Notes: generated from the letters alone by a model not told the origin. Positions 27,681-36,752 are shown, counted from the stretch's first letter. The stretch is 64,000 bases of DNA from FEN-33 sp963768775 (GCA_963768775.1 CAVYIY010000007.1:112297-176296); one strand, 5' to 3'. Numbers and translations are program-made.

Positions 27681-29054
27681 ATGGAAATGGCGAAAAAGGA
27701 AGCCGAGCCATTGCTGGTTCGTACAAAGGTGGTAATCGGTGATGCAAAGGACGCCCCTCCCTCGCGCGAGGGAGGCGACAAGGACCACACGATATTGCGT
27801 ATCATAGGAGAGAAGGTCCTTCTGAGCATCATACAAGACGCTCTAGACCTCCTGGAATCGTCCGCGGCCATCTACGAAAAGGATGGCAGATGCGCCATCG
27901 GGGTGTTCTCGTCGGAGTGGTGCCATTTCCTGGATGACTCCTTCCGCAACGACGATCCAGGAAACGATTTGGAGGCAGGGGGACATCTGTGCCACCATCG
28001 CTGCTGGAGCGAGACCACGGACCTGGTGCGCCGAGCAGGCGGGCCGGTGGACCGGCCTTGCCCTGGAGGCCTGAGGATCTATGCGGTGCCCATCCTGGCC
28101 AACGGAGAGGTCATCGGCTCGATCAACATCGGCTATGGAGACCCGCCCAACGACCCGAAGGTGCTGAAGGCAATCGCCCACCACTACGGCTTGAATGAGG
28201 ACATCCTTGCCGAGGTCGCGACCGCCTATGGAAGGAAGCCGGCGAACCTGGTCAGGGCGTCCAAGAACCGGATACAGGTGGCGGCGCAGCTCATCGGGGC
28301 GATTGTGGAGAAGCAGGTCGCCGAGGAGAAGATGAGCGAGAAGGCGAAGCAGCTCGAGGCCTCGAACGCGGATTTGGAAAGGTTCGCTTACATCGCCTCC
28401 CATGATATCCGAGAGCCGCTGCGCACGATCTCCACCTACCTGGAGCTGTTGCAACGCCGGTACGGCGACTCGCTGGACGACCACGCCAAGGAGATGATCG
28501 AGGAATCGGCCAGCACCGCCTACCGGGCGCATTCGCTGGTCGAGGACCTGCTGACCTACTCCCGCGTCGGCGGAAGGGTCCGATCGATGGAAACGGTGGA
28601 CATGGACAAGACACTGAAGGCGGCCATGGCCAATCTGTCCGCTGCCATTGAAAAGGAGAATGCCAGGATCGTCTGCGCCCCTCTGCCTCCGGTCTGTGCC
28701 GACGGCCAGCAGATGGTGCAGCTACTGCAGAACCTGGTAGCGAACGGGATCAAGTTCCACGGGACGAATGCGCCGGAAGTCCACGTCTCCGCAGAGAGAA
28801 GGGACGGATTCCTTGTCTTTTCGGTCAGCGACAACGGCATCGGCATCCGGGAGGAGGACCGGCCGCGCATGTTCCAGATGTTCCAACGGCTCAACGCCCT
28901 GGACCGGTATCAAGGATCGGGGATCGGCCTAGCGGTCTGCAGGAAGATAGTGGAGCGCCATGGGGGCAGGATCTGGTTCGAATCCGAGGTGGACAAAGGG
29001 ACGACTTTCTGCTTCAGCCTTCCTGAATCGGGGCCAGGCCCCGGCTCGGCGTAG
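27681..29054 (+). CDS. Sensor histidine kinase with PocR-type sensory domain
   Basis: 457 residues without membrane helices. An N-terminal PocR-like domain (~40-175) is Cys/His-rich: C-A-I-G, WCHFLDDSF, CHHRCW, DRPCPGGL; such domains bind small ligands such as hydrocarbon derivatives. A coiled linker (~200-235) leads to the HisKA helix pair with ASHDIREPL (phospho-His), then HATPase N-box (NLVANGIKFHG), DNGIGI G1 and GSGIGLAVC G2. No response regulator is adjacent. Strongly similar kinase half at 52721-54199. Confidence 0.88.
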   Translation: MEMAKKEAEPLLVRTKVVIGDAKDAPPSREGGDKDHTILRIIGEKVLLSIIQDALDLLESSAAIYEKDGRCAIGVFSSEWCHFLDDSFRNDDPGNDLEAGGHLCHHRCWSETTDLVRRAGGPVDRPCPGGLRIYAVPILANGEVIGSINIGYGDPPNDPKVLKAIAHHYGLNEDILAEVATAYGRKPANLVRASKNRIQVAAQLIGAIVEKQVAEEKMSEKAKQLEASNADLERFAYIASHDIREPLRTISTYLELLQRRYGDSLDDHAKEMIEESASTAYRAHSLVEDLLTYSRVGGRVRSMETVDMDKTLKAAMANLSAAIEKENARIVCAPLPPVCADGQQMVQLLQNLVANGIKFHGTNAPEVHVSAERRDGFLVFSVSDNGIGIREEDRPRMFQMFQRLNALDRYQGSGIGLAVCRKIVERHGGRIWFESEVDKGTTFCFSLPESGPGPGSA

Positions 29055-29099
29055 GATCCTTCCCGGCCATCTGCGGCATGATTGGATCCAATCGAGTCA

Positions 29100-29336
29100 C
29101 TACCTCGTCTTCTGGATGATTATGTGCCAGACCTGTCCGTCGTAAATGGCAGAGATGACCTCTTGCCCCTGCTTGCGCATCATGTCGGTTATTTCTGGAA
29201 CGGAGGGCGGGTAATCGCCCACGACCTCGATCGTCTGCCCGATGGACATCCGCTTCAGCCGCTTCAGCGTCTCGAACAATGGGCGGGGGCAGACCAGCCC
29301 CATGCAGTCAAGCCTCTCATCGGCCAAGGGGATCAT
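29100..29336 (-). CDS. TusA-like sulfur carrier protein
   Basis: 78 residues. The defining C-P-x-P helix-start (LVCPRPLFETLKRL) sits after a short first strand, followed by EVVGDYPPSVPEI. TusA proteins carry sulfur as a persulfide on that Cys. It is the last gene of a minus-strand operon after three DsrE-like proteins, with a 1-base gap to the upstream gene, which suggests a persulfide relay for thiolation or sulfur oxidation/reduction. ATG 29336 fits. Confidence 0.9.
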   Translation of the reverse strand: MIPLADERLDCMGLVCPRPLFETLKRLKRMSIGQTIEVVGDYPPSVPEITDMMRKQGQEVISAIYDGQVWHIIIQKTR

Positions 29337-29337
29337 C

Positions 29338-29700
29338 TCAGAGCGTGAGCACGCGCTCGCCCTCTTTGTATACCAGCTCGATCAGGTCCTCGCTGGCGAG
29401 CACCTCGACGCCCTCGATCAGCATCTCCTTGTCGAGCCCGCGGACCTCGATGCACATCCGGTCCACGATCACCCTTCCGCCCTCCCCGATTATGTCCATC
29501 ACCTGCTTCTCCACGGAGGGCAGGCTGATCTCCTTCATCGGGTCCTTTTGCCCCTTTCTCGCGGCATAGACTCCGTCGCTGTGCAGTGCTACGATGACGT
29601 CGTTGCCGACGGCCACCCAGCCCATGGCGATGAACATCCCGGCATAGGCATTCTCGCGTCCGTACGGAGCATGATAGATCTCGATGACCAGCTTGGGCAT
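29338..29700 (-). CDS. DsrE family protein
   Basis: 121 residues of the DsrE/F-like fold: IEIYHAPYGRENAYAGMFIAMGWVAVGNDVIVAL is the first beta-alpha-beta unit. A single Cys (DRMCIEVRG) is in the position where relay cysteines are found. ATG 29700 sits one base after the upstream gene's stop and is preceded by GGAGGTGG. Second-to-last gene of the sulfur-relay operon. Acts with TusA (inference). Confidence 0.85.
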   Translation of the reverse strand: MPKLVIEIYHAPYGRENAYAGMFIAMGWVAVGNDVIVALHSDGVYAARKGQKDPMKEISLPSVEKQVMDIIGEGGRVIVDRMCIEVRGLDKEMLIEGVEVLASEDLIELVYKEGERVLTL

Positions 29701-29701
29701 C

Positions 29702-30106
29702 CTAGCCACCTCCAAAGGAGAGCACCTTGTCCGCCCTTGCCAGCGATTCCACGAAGCCGAAGATGGTGGTGAACTGTACGCCTTCGAGGACCTTCGTCGA
29801 CGAATAATCCTTCTTGCCGTCCGGCGTCAGCTGGCCGGAGATGTAGCCTCGGGCCACGGAGCAGATCTCGCAGCTGTAGACCTTGGCGCCCTTGCGGATC
29901 AGCTCCTGCAGCCTCTCCCCGACGGGGAAGAAGAGCTTGGGCGACTGCTGGTTCATCTGCGCGTGGACCGCGTCGCCGTAGAGGAATATCTCGACCGCGT
30001 GCCCCTTATCCAGCGCCCGGAGGGCGACGCGGCACATATGGTCGGCGTATTGACTTCCGAACGGGGCGGAGGCCAGCATAATCGTTAGGGTCTTCTGCTC
30101 TACCAT
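29702..30106 (-). CDS. DsrE family protein with conserved cysteine pair
   Basis: 134 residues: a typical DsrE core (MLASAPFGSQYADHMCRVALRALDKGHAVEIFLYGDAVHA), and a C-x-x-C in KVYSCEICSVARGY that places a Cys at the expected persulfide site. The start overlaps the previous gene by seven bases, so they are co-translated. It resembles DsrE of the DsrEFH sulfurtransferase complex, which hands sulfur between TusA and DsrC-like partners. No DsrC is seen. Confidence 0.87.
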   Translation of the reverse strand: MVEQKTLTIMLASAPFGSQYADHMCRVALRALDKGHAVEIFLYGDAVHAQMNQQSPKLFFPVGERLQELIRKGAKVYSCEICSVARGYISGQLTPDGKKDYSSTKVLEGVQFTTIFGFVESLARADKVLSFGGG

Positions 30107-30426
30107 GCGATCACCCGGTCCGCATGCATCATCGCCACATCGATGAAATCGCCCTCGATGTCCTCGACGATCTTGATCCCTTCATGGAGCTCTGAAGCCT
30201 CGATGCCTCGGGCCCGGAGGTCCCGGGCGCTCGCGCTCACCTCGGCTCCGCGGCTCAGCGCGCCGCTCACGATGGAGGACGCATGCCCACGGAACTCCTT
30301 CCGGCCGCCTGCAACGGCATCGCCCAGGAGGAACAGGGAGTCGCCCTTGGCCCGGACGGCCTCCCCGATGCGCCAGGCCTCGCCTTCGGTGCAGGGCAGC
30401 TTCATCAGCAGGATGCAGCTTTTCAT
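30100..30426 (-). CDS. DsrE/DsrH-like protein
   Basis: 108 residues with a short DsrE-type beta-alpha unit (CILLMKLPCTEGEAWRIGEAVRAKGDSLFLLGDAVAGG). It has two Cys near the N-terminus and ends with ADRVIAW, like DsrH/TusB-style subunits. First gene of the four-gene operon. It is divergent from the MFS exporter starting at 30598. Role as third subunit of a DsrEFH-like relay is inferred from the gene order. Confidence 0.8.
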   Translation of the reverse strand: MKSCILLMKLPCTEGEAWRIGEAVRAKGDSLFLLGDAVAGGRKEFRGHASSIVSGALSRGAEVSASARDLRARGIEASELHEGIKIVEDIEGDFIDVAMMHADRVIAW

Positions 30427-30597
30427 GAGACAAACCAGCGTGAAATGATAGGGCCGGTCTTGATATTTACCGGCTCCGGCCCTCAGAGCTCTATTCCTTC
30501 AGCTAATCTATCTGGGAATGTCGTTCGACGTGATCCGGCGATTCAGCGCAAAGAATATAGGCGGAGGCGACATCCCCGCCCCTCAATGCCTGGGACC

Positions 30598-32055
30598 ATG
30601 CACTCTTCCAAGGAGAAGAGGTACCGCACCATAGCCATCGTGATCATCATGCTCGGCGTCACGATGAGCGCGGTCGACACCACAGCCGTGGTCCTCGGCC
30701 TGCCGGTGATGAAGGAGGACCTCAACACCGACATCCTAAGCATGATCTGGGTCCTCCTCGCCTATCTCCTGGTGATAACCGTCCTGGGAACCCAGGTGGG
30801 CAAGCTGGGTGACATGCTCGGGCGGGTCCGCATGTACAACCTGGGTTTCGCTCTCTTCACCTTCGGCTCCCTGCTCTGCGGGCTGTCGCAGGATGGCACC
30901 CAGCTCATAGCCTTCCGCGTGGTCCAAGGGGTCGGGGGCGCGTTCATCTCCTCCAACAGCGGAGCGATAATCGCCGACACGTTCGATCACAGGGAGAGGG
31001 GAAAGGCATTCGGCCTGACTGGCATGGGGTGGTCCATCGGCGCCGTCCTGGGCATCCTGGTGGGCGGATTCTTCGTCACCTTCCTCACCTGGCGCTACAT
31101 ATTCTTTATCAACATTCCCATCGGCATATTCGCGACGGTCGCCGGATACTACCTCCTGGAGGAGCGCTCTCCCCGAAAGAGGCAGGCGATCGACCTCGGC
31201 GGCATCATCCTCCTCGGGGCGAGCCTGCTGCTCATCCTGGTCGCGATAACCGACATCACTGGCTCGGGATGGACCATGGAATACGGCCTGGAGCTGGTCT
31301 TCGGCATCATCGCCCTTATCGGCTTCATTCTCTGGGAAAGGAACTTCTCCAATCCGTTCCTGGATTTCTCATTGTTCAGGGACAGGATCTTCCGCTCGTC
31401 CTCCCTGGCAGCATTCTTCCAGTCCCTGGCGAGCTACGCGGTGATCTTCCTGGTGATAATGTATCTCCAGGGGCCTCGGGGGATGACCCCTTGGGACGCT
31501 TCAGTCCTTCTCATTCCTGGTTATGTGCTCGGTGGCATGATCGCTCCATTCTCAGGCAGGCTGTCCGACCGCAAGGGAGCCAGGGTGATAGCTTCTGTCG
31601 GATTGGCGTTGCAGATATGCTCGATCCTGGTCTACTCGACCCTGGCGTTGGACACGTCCGTTCTCGTCGTCGTCCTCGGCTCGGTCCTTAGCGGGGCGGG
31701 AACGAGCACCTTCTTCCCGGCGAACACCAGCGCGGTCATGGCCAACGCCCCGCCCCAATCCTATGGCATCAGCGCCGGATTGCTGAGGACCATGGCGAAC
31801 CTGGGCATGGTCTGCAGCTTCGCGGTGGCCATCTTCTTCGCCTCCATTTCCATTCCGCGCGATCTCGCCTTCCAGATCTTCCTGGGCGTGGGCGAGGCGA
31901 TGAATGGAGCGCTGGCGATCGCCTTCATAGACGGCATGCGATCGGCGCTTATGGTGTCAGTCCTGCTGCTCATCGTTGCCTTCTTCCTCTCCATCCTTCG
32001 TGGCAAGGAGAAGCGGGCCATGGAGGGTGAGCCAAAGGTCAAGGACCGCCGCTGA
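30598..32055 (+). CDS. MFS multidrug exporter (DHA2, EmrB/QacA-like, 14 TM)
   Basis: 485-residue major facilitator. About 14 hydrophobic helices; loop 2-3 motif LGTQVGKLGDMLGRVRMYNLG, helix-4 motif RVVQGVGGAFISSNSGAII with D-E-R-G (DHRERGKAFG) and motif C-like GIL in GMGWSIGAVLGILVGG are DHA2 hallmarks. ATG 30598 starts close to the first helix after a basic N-terminus; ATG 30586 is possible, but the long open frame from 30283 is not, because it crosses the divergent sulfur-relay gene. Extrudes drugs by proton antiport. Monocistronic. Confidence 0.9.
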   Translation: MHSSKEKRYRTIAIVIIMLGVTMSAVDTTAVVLGLPVMKEDLNTDILSMIWVLLAYLLVITVLGTQVGKLGDMLGRVRMYNLGFALFTFGSLLCGLSQDGTQLIAFRVVQGVGGAFISSNSGAIIADTFDHRERGKAFGLTGMGWSIGAVLGILVGGFFVTFLTWRYIFFINIPIGIFATVAGYYLLEERSPRKRQAIDLGGIILLGASLLLILVAITDITGSGWTMEYGLELVFGIIALIGFILWERNFSNPFLDFSLFRDRIFRSSSLAAFFQSLASYAVIFLVIMYLQGPRGMTPWDASVLLIPGYVLGGMIAPFSGRLSDRKGARVIASVGLALQICSILVYSTLALDTSVLVVVLGSVLSGAGTSTFFPANTSAVMANAPPQSYGISAGLLRTMANLGMVCSFAVAIFFASISIPRDLAFQIFLGVGEAMNGALAIAFIDGMRSALMVSVLLLIVAFFLSILRGKEKRAMEGEPKVKDRR

Positions 32056-32111
32056 CGCATTGAGAATGAGATTGCATCAGACACGAACCCAGCGCCATAT
32101 GTGCAGGAGAA

Positions 32112-32672
32112 TCACTTTTCAGGCCTGGTGAACTTGCCCTCGAAATACCGCCGGCTTTGTCTCCTGACCTCGGCGACCAGACCGGCGGCGCTCATCAGGC
32201 TCAGGATCTCGTCCGCGGTCATTCCATGGGACCTGGCAGTTGGTTCGCCCAGGAACATGTAGCCACCTGGCTTCAGCTTATTGGCCAGTTCCTTGACGAT
32301 CGCGCCCCGATCGGGCCGAGGTATATCGTGGAGCATGAAATGAACGACGATGACATCGAAGGAGCCATCCCCGATTCCGGCCGAGAAGATGTCCGCATTC
32401 ACGAAGCTCAGGTTCGAGAATCGGCTGAGCCGCTTTTTGGCGACCTCCTGCCAACCCGATGAAATGTCCAGCAGGGTCACGTGGCCTTTGTCGTTCAGCC
32501 TGGGAGAAACGTAGAAGGTGGAATCGCCCCACCCCGCCCCGAAGTCCAGGACCTGCTCGTCCCCTCGCAGCCCCATCCTTTCCACGAATGGCCGATATTT
32601 CAGTCTCCGCGACAACCTCGAGAAGAGCAGGATGCCCGCGATCTCGGACTTCGTCGGATTGGTGATGCTCAC
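32112..32672 (-). CDS. Class I SAM-dependent methyltransferase
   Basis: 186 residues. Motif I is VLDFGAGWGDST, with acidic loop TLLDIS, motif II ADIFSAGIGDGSFDVIVVHFML and post-motif KLKPGGYMFLGEP. This is the UbiE/Methyltransf_11 pattern. The final segment, EGKFTRPEK, is short. The product methylates a small molecule, or is related to arsenite or cobalamin-linked methylation, but no signature Cys triad of ArsM is present. Between convergent MFS and divergent flavodoxin genes. Confidence 0.85.
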   Translation of the reverse strand: MSITNPTKSEIAGILLFSRLSRRLKYRPFVERMGLRGDEQVLDFGAGWGDSTFYVSPRLNDKGHVTLLDISSGWQEVAKKRLSRFSNLSFVNADIFSAGIGDGSFDVIVVHFMLHDIPRPDRGAIVKELANKLKPGGYMFLGEPTARSHGMTADEILSLMSAAGLVAEVRRQSRRYFEGKFTRPEK

Positions 32673-32809
32673 GTGCGTTCGAACGGAGCGTGCTGCATAA
32701 GAGGATTTCTCCAGGCGATAGTCTTATGTCGGGAAGAGGGGCATGCATTGGCGCGTCCACGGAATTTGCGCGTGTCGCTATGACTGGACATTCAAAGAGA
32801 GGGGACTCC

Positions 32810-33304
32810 ATGAAAGGGATTGTGGCATACGATAGCATTCACGGGAACACCAAGCAAGTTGCCGAGGCCATCGCCGACGAGATCAAGGCGGCAGGCCATG
32901 AGGTCGAGGTGCTTTTCCTAAAGGAATCGAAAGCGAAAGTCATCCAGGGGGATTTCCTGTTCATCGGTTCGCCTACCAGGGCAAGCCGGATGACTGGAGC
33001 TGTGAAAGCGTTCATCGAAGGGTTGGACGTGGAGTACTGGAAGAACAAGCCCATCATCAGCTTTGACACCATTGGTCCCTTATCAAAGGAAGCGGAGAAG
33101 CGCAAGAAGGGGCTCAATATGGCGGATGAGGGTTCGAAGAACGCGGCCTCCCGCATGCGGGAACTGTGCAAGGAACGAGGATTGAGAGACTGCTCAAGGG
33201 TGCTTCACATCGCGGTGGTCGGTTTCCTTGGGCCGTTGGCTCCAGACGCGCCCGACATCGCGAGGGAGTACGCGCGGAAGTTCCTCGCCGCAATGAAGCA
33301 ATAG
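32810..33304 (+). CDS. Flavodoxin domain protein
   Basis: 164 residues, FMN-binding. YDSIHGNTKQVAEAIA is the phosphate loop (T/S-x-x-x-x-T), FIGSPTRASRMTGAVKAF the second loop, and FDTIGPLS follows. ATG 32810 has AGAGGGGA just before it; upstream codons to 32690 look non-coding. Similar design to 5490-5960, and probably a low-potential electron carrier. Neighbour of a methyltransferase on the opposite strand. Confidence 0.86.
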   Translation: MKGIVAYDSIHGNTKQVAEAIADEIKAAGHEVEVLFLKESKAKVIQGDFLFIGSPTRASRMTGAVKAFIEGLDVEYWKNKPIISFDTIGPLSKEAEKRKKGLNMADEGSKNAASRMRELCKERGLRDCSRVLHIAVVGFLGPLAPDAPDIAREYARKFLAAMKQ

Positions 33305-33319
33305 CATAAGACGAGCAGA

Positions 33320-34060
33320 CTACTTCTCTCTCCATCTGGCCTTCTTGGCGCCGATCCAGAGGAATAGGGCGGTCAGGCCCAGCAGCACCGCCCAATCGAT
33401 CAAGAGGACTTCCGTCGGGACGGCCAAGAAGCCGATGAGATCGTGCCCGATCTCGGCCGCATAGGTGGTGGGCGAGAGATAGGCCAGGTAGCGCCACGGC
33501 TCCGGAATGTAGGTGATCGGATAGTAGACCGGGGCCAGGGTGGTGAAGAGCAGCGAGAGCAGTCGGGTGAAGGCGAAGCTCTGCACGATGTCCGTGGAGA
33601 AGGTGGCCAGGGCGAACCCCAGCGATATCGAGATGAGGAACATCAGCAGCATGACTATGACGATGCCGATGATCGCCACTAGCTCGATGTGCACGAAGAG
33701 GACGAACAGCAAGGCCAGGATGACCAGCGCAGGCGAGGAATAGATCAGCTCCGATAGGGCCATCCCGGCGACGTAGACGGTGGCGCTGGTCGGCGAGCCC
33801 ACCACCATGTCCTGGAGCTTGAAGTCGTTCTTGAGGTGGGACAGGTCGGCCTGGAGCGAGGTCCCGGCCGAGAACATGGTCATGATCAGGCCTCCCACGA
33901 TCCCGACCCCCAGCAGCGTGCCGTCGCTGATGAAGAAGATCAGGGTGAGGAAGGAGAGCGGAGAAAGCACGGTGATGACCAGGACAGCCGGGTAGTTCTT
34001 CATCTCGTAGATGGCGTTCACCAGGATGGAGGCCAGCATCTGGCTGCCCAGTCGACTCAT
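33320..34060 (-). CDS. ABC-2 type exporter, permease subunit
   Basis: 246 residues, six transmembrane helices with the ABC-2 sequence block LSPTTYAAEIGHDL near the C-terminus. ATG 34060 overlaps the ATPase stop (ATGA) on the minus strand; an out-of-place longer open frame exists only because it reads through the ATPase gene in the wrong frame. Second gene of a two-gene exporter. Confidence 0.87.
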   Translation of the reverse strand: MSRLGSQMLASILVNAIYEMKNYPAVLVITVLSPLSFLTLIFFISDGTLLGVGIVGGLIMTMFSAGTSLQADLSHLKNDFKLQDMVVGSPTSATVYVAGMALSELIYSSPALVILALLFVLFVHIELVAIIGIVIVMLLMFLISISLGFALATFSTDIVQSFAFTRLLSLLFTTLAPVYYPITYIPEPWRYLAYLSPTTYAAEIGHDLIGFLAVPTEVLLIDWAVLLGLTALFLWIGAKKARWREK

Positions 34061-34993
34061 TCCTCCTCCACCTCCTTTTCCTCCCTGACCTCCGCGTCTA
34101 TGTTGCCAACCGTATAGGTGAAGATGTCGTCCAGCGTGACCGGGTTCACCGAGAACTGCGCCTTCGTCTCGATCAGATTCCTCGAAATCCGCAAGGCCTC
34201 CTCTTGGGTGGTGACGACCTGCAGCTGGCCGTTGCCCAGGTCCACGGTCTCCCCCACTTCGACGCCAAGGTCGATGCCCGACGGCACCTTCACGCTGTAC
34301 TGGTGCTCCAGCCGCCCCCGCAGCTCGTCCATGTCGCCGATGGCCTTCAGCCTGCCATCGTCCAGGATCCCGATGCGGTCGGCGACCCTCTCCGCTTCCT
34401 CCAGGTAATGGGTGGTGAGGAAGACGAATCGGTCCCTGCCCAGCTCGATTAGCAGGTGCCACAGCTCCTGCCGGGATATCGGGTCCAGCCCGGTGCTCGG
34501 CTCGTCAAGGAAGATGAACTCGGAATCGGAGGCGAGGACCATGGCCACCAGCACCTTGCGCTTCATGCCGCCGGAGAGGGTGCGGTTGAGCCGGTCCCCC
34601 TCGTTCTGCAGGCCAACGCGGGCGATCGACTCCTCCGCCCTCCTGAGAGACTCCTTGTAGCCTAGGCCTCTCCACAGCAGATAAGCGGAGACGGTCTGGA
34701 TCGGCGTCATCCAGGCGACGGTCCTTCCTTCCTGCGGCACGACCGCCATCCGTTCCCGGAGCTTCTTGGCGTCCGCCATCACGTCCAGGCCGTCTATCGT
34801 CGCCCTTCCCGAGCTGGGCTCGAGCAAGCGTCGAGAGTATCCTTGCCAGGGTGGTCTTGCCCGCACCGTTCCTCCCGATGACGGCGAAGATGCCGTGGGC
34901 GGGTATGGTGAAATCTATCGACGAAAGCGCGGCCTTACCGCCGCCGTACACCTTCGTGATGCCCTCGCACGAGATCTCACGGTTCTTGACCAT
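34057..34993 (-). CDS. ABC-2 type exporter, ATP-binding subunit, frameshifted
   Basis: About 312 residues joined. Walker A GRNGAGKTTLARIL is in the first frame; one extra T near 34826 breaks the frame (STLA... instead of STLLEPSSGRA). Then PQEGRTVAWMT (Q-loop), signature LSGGMKRKV, Walker B FIFLDEPSTGLD and H-loop TTHYLEEA follow, with an acidic tail ending in KEVEEE. It is coupled to the permease by ATGA. Drug or lipid export is likely. The frameshift is probably a sequencing indel. Confidence 0.88.
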
Positions 34994-35073
34994 AACGCCT
35001 CATCCCGATATACGAAATTGAAGACAGAATCGAGCAGGAGCCACAAAACCATTGTCATCTGAACGATAGCTCT

Positions 35074-35406
35074 TCAGTCGAATACGAATTCGATCGAGAT
35101 GCTCTTCACTTCCTCTGCCAGGGACCGGCTGATCAGCCCTGCTTCGAGCCTTGCTGCATTCAAGATGCCGCTGGGGACCAGGCATGCCACCCCCAGCTTC
35201 ATTTCCAGCATCCTCTTCTGCACCCTGCTGTTCGGCCAGTCGGCAATGTCGACCAATGTCAGGTTCTCCAGCCCCACGGCGAATTTCTGGATTCGCTCGC
35301 ATGGCGATTCCACTTTGATGTCGTAAGTCAGGTCATCCTTCTCAGTTGCCTCGATCGTCGAAACGAAGCCGCACAGCTTCGCATTCACCTTGACTTTGGA
35401 TGTCAT
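35074..35406 (-). CDS. Conserved archaeal hypothetical protein
   Basis: 111 residues: SKVKVNAKLCGFVSTIEATEKDD, a central PCERIQKFAVGLENL with a conserved Cys, and LGVACLVPSGILNAARLEAGL near the end. The spread of Cys (LCGF, SPCE, ACLVP) suggests metal or cluster binding, like the short archaeal DUF6951-style proteins found near nitrogenase-like or acetyl-CoA synthase clusters, but I am not sure. Start 35406 is preferred over 35424. Confidence 0.65.
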   Translation of the reverse strand: MTSKVKVNAKLCGFVSTIEATEKDDLTYDIKVESPCERIQKFAVGLENLTLVDIADWPNSRVQKRMLEMKLGVACLVPSGILNAARLEAGLISRSLAEEVKSISIEFVFD

Positions 35407-35690
35407 CGCTATCCTCTCGCTCACATGTTCGATATCCGCAAGTAATCAAACAATGAATGACGACGTATTTCAACATGCCTTGAAACGTGCCAACGCCCCG
35501 ATGAATACTGGATAATTGGACTGCCGCTTGGTCGTGGAAGAGCGCAATCCGCCGTCGCCATTGCGACGAGCAGAAGACGACCACATCGCAAAAGAACTTG
35601 CTGCAGGATTCATTTTGAATAATGTTGAAATATCAAATAGTCGTTAGCAGTCTTGTCGTTGCAGAAAAGAACGAATTCCAGGTGAGAGCG

Positions 35691-35939
35691 ATGGAAGAAA
35701 AGCCATGTTGCGCGGAGGCGGCGGCACGCATGACGAAGCATCTGACGATAGGCGGGAGCACAGTTGGCCTAGCCAAGCTCGATGAGGTCATGAGCGAGGT
35801 CAGGAAGATGGAACTTCCCGGCGACTCGGAGATCGGAGAGGCGTTGCTCAAGAAGATTAAAATCTTCAATTATGTGCCATCCAGCGCTGGCTCGGAGTAC
35901 AAGAGGGGGCTATTGGAAGATTATCATCGAAGGGATTGA
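35691..35939 (+). CDS. NAC-like small protein of the thioredoxin/DGC cluster
   Basis: About 82 residues with an N-terminal Cys pair (EKPCCAEA), GLAKLDEVMSEVR and IFNYVPSSAGSEYKRGLLEDY. It closely resembles short methanogen proteins that are labelled 'NAC family transcription factor' and sit beside thioredoxin-like and DGC proteins; the label is not proof of function. ATG 35691 has GGTGA upstream. It overlaps the next gene by four bases (ATGA), so the two are coupled. Confidence 0.7.
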   Translation: MEEKPCCAEAAARMTKHLTIGGSTVGLAKLDEVMSEVRKMELPGDSEIGEALLKKIKIFNYVPSSAGSEYKRGLLEDYHRRD

Positions 35940-36601
35940 TCATGCTAATCGAGATATTCGGCATGGGATGCAGTAACTGCGAACGGCTTACGAAGTACGC
36001 GCAGCAGGCAGTGGATGAATTGGGGGTCGAGGCTAAGATTGTCAAGGTGGAAGATTTCGAGATGCTCATACGCAAGGGCATCACGATGACGCCGGGACTG
36101 GTAATCGACGGCGAGATCAGGTCGATGGGGCGGGTGCCTAGCGTGGAAGAGATAAAGGAGATGATCCAAGAGGCAGGCAAGGAAAGCGGCCCGAGACCGA
36201 CTTCCGACCCCGCCCCCGATGCGAAGGCGACCATTCCCAAATGCGGATGCTCCGACACGGGGACAATGCTCTATTCGTGCTCGGGTGCCTCCAACGTCGG
36301 GCAGATAGCCAATGAGGCGGCCAAGTGCCTGTCAGCGCAAGGAATGGGGAAGTTCTCGTGCCTGGCTGGCGTGGGCTCGCACGGGGCAGGATTCATCTCC
36401 TCGGCGAAGAAGGCCAACCGGATCGTATGCCTGGATGGCTGCAACGTCAAATGCGCGCAAAAGACCCTGACGCATGCTGGCATCGAACCTAGCATTCAGG
36501 TAGTCATCACCGACCTGGGGATTAAGAAGGAGTATGATTGGCTCGACCCAGCCAAAGAAGAAGTGGCAACGGTGGTGAGATGGGTTCGGAATCAGTGGTG
36601 A
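35936..36601 (+). CDS. Thioredoxin-like / DGC zinc-binding fusion protein
   Basis: 221 residues with two parts. Residues 1-80 are a small redox-active disulfide thioredoxin with G-C-S-N-C (FGMGCSNCERL) and a cis-Pro region (TMTPGLVIDG). Residues ~100-221 are a DGC-type putative zinc-binding domain: C-G-C-S-D, LYSCSGASNVGQIANEAAKCL, FSCLAGVG and CLDGCNVKC, with nine Cys in total. In many genomes these are separate genes, so a fusion suggests a joint thiol/metal role, plausibly with arsenic given the neighbouring ars genes. Start may be 35936 or 35942. Confidence 0.83.
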   Translation: MIMLIEIFGMGCSNCERLTKYAQQAVDELGVEAKIVKVEDFEMLIRKGITMTPGLVIDGEIRSMGRVPSVEEIKEMIQEAGKESGPRPTSDPAPDAKATIPKCGCSDTGTMLYSCSGASNVGQIANEAAKCLSAQGMGKFSCLAGVGSHGAGFISSAKKANRIVCLDGCNVKCAQKTLTHAGIEPSIQVVITDLGIKKEYDWLDPAKEEVATVVRWVRNQW

Positions 36602-36653
36602 CCACATCCACCCGGCCCAACCGTCATCCCTTGATTCCATGAGCGCACATCAA

Positions 36654-36697
36654 TTCAAAAGCAGTTGAAATGACAAAGTTTATTATCTTGCGAGATA
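36654..36697 (+). promoter_or_regulatory. Candidate ArsR operator and promoter before arsD
   Basis: An AT-rich region between the fusion gene and arsD holds the inverted repeat TTCAA-N6-TTGAA (36654-36669) and a second perfect one TATCT-TGCG-AGATA (36684-36697). Both are short dyads suited to a winged-helix ArsR/SmtB dimer, and an ArsR is encoded nearby at 38981. A second TTGAAATGA copy at 36710-36718 repeats the half-site. A TATA-like TTTATTAT lies at 36680. Binding has not been shown. Confidence 0.4.
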
Positions 36698-36752
36698 GCT
36701 CAAAAACTATTGAAATGATAATCAAAGCATCGGATAATTTTGGGTGATCAGA

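Noticed and set aside
28970..28990. T-arm-like GGTTCGAATCC in the plus strand
   Set aside because: It lies within the histidine kinase coding sequence (IWFESE) and has no acceptor or anticodon stem around it.
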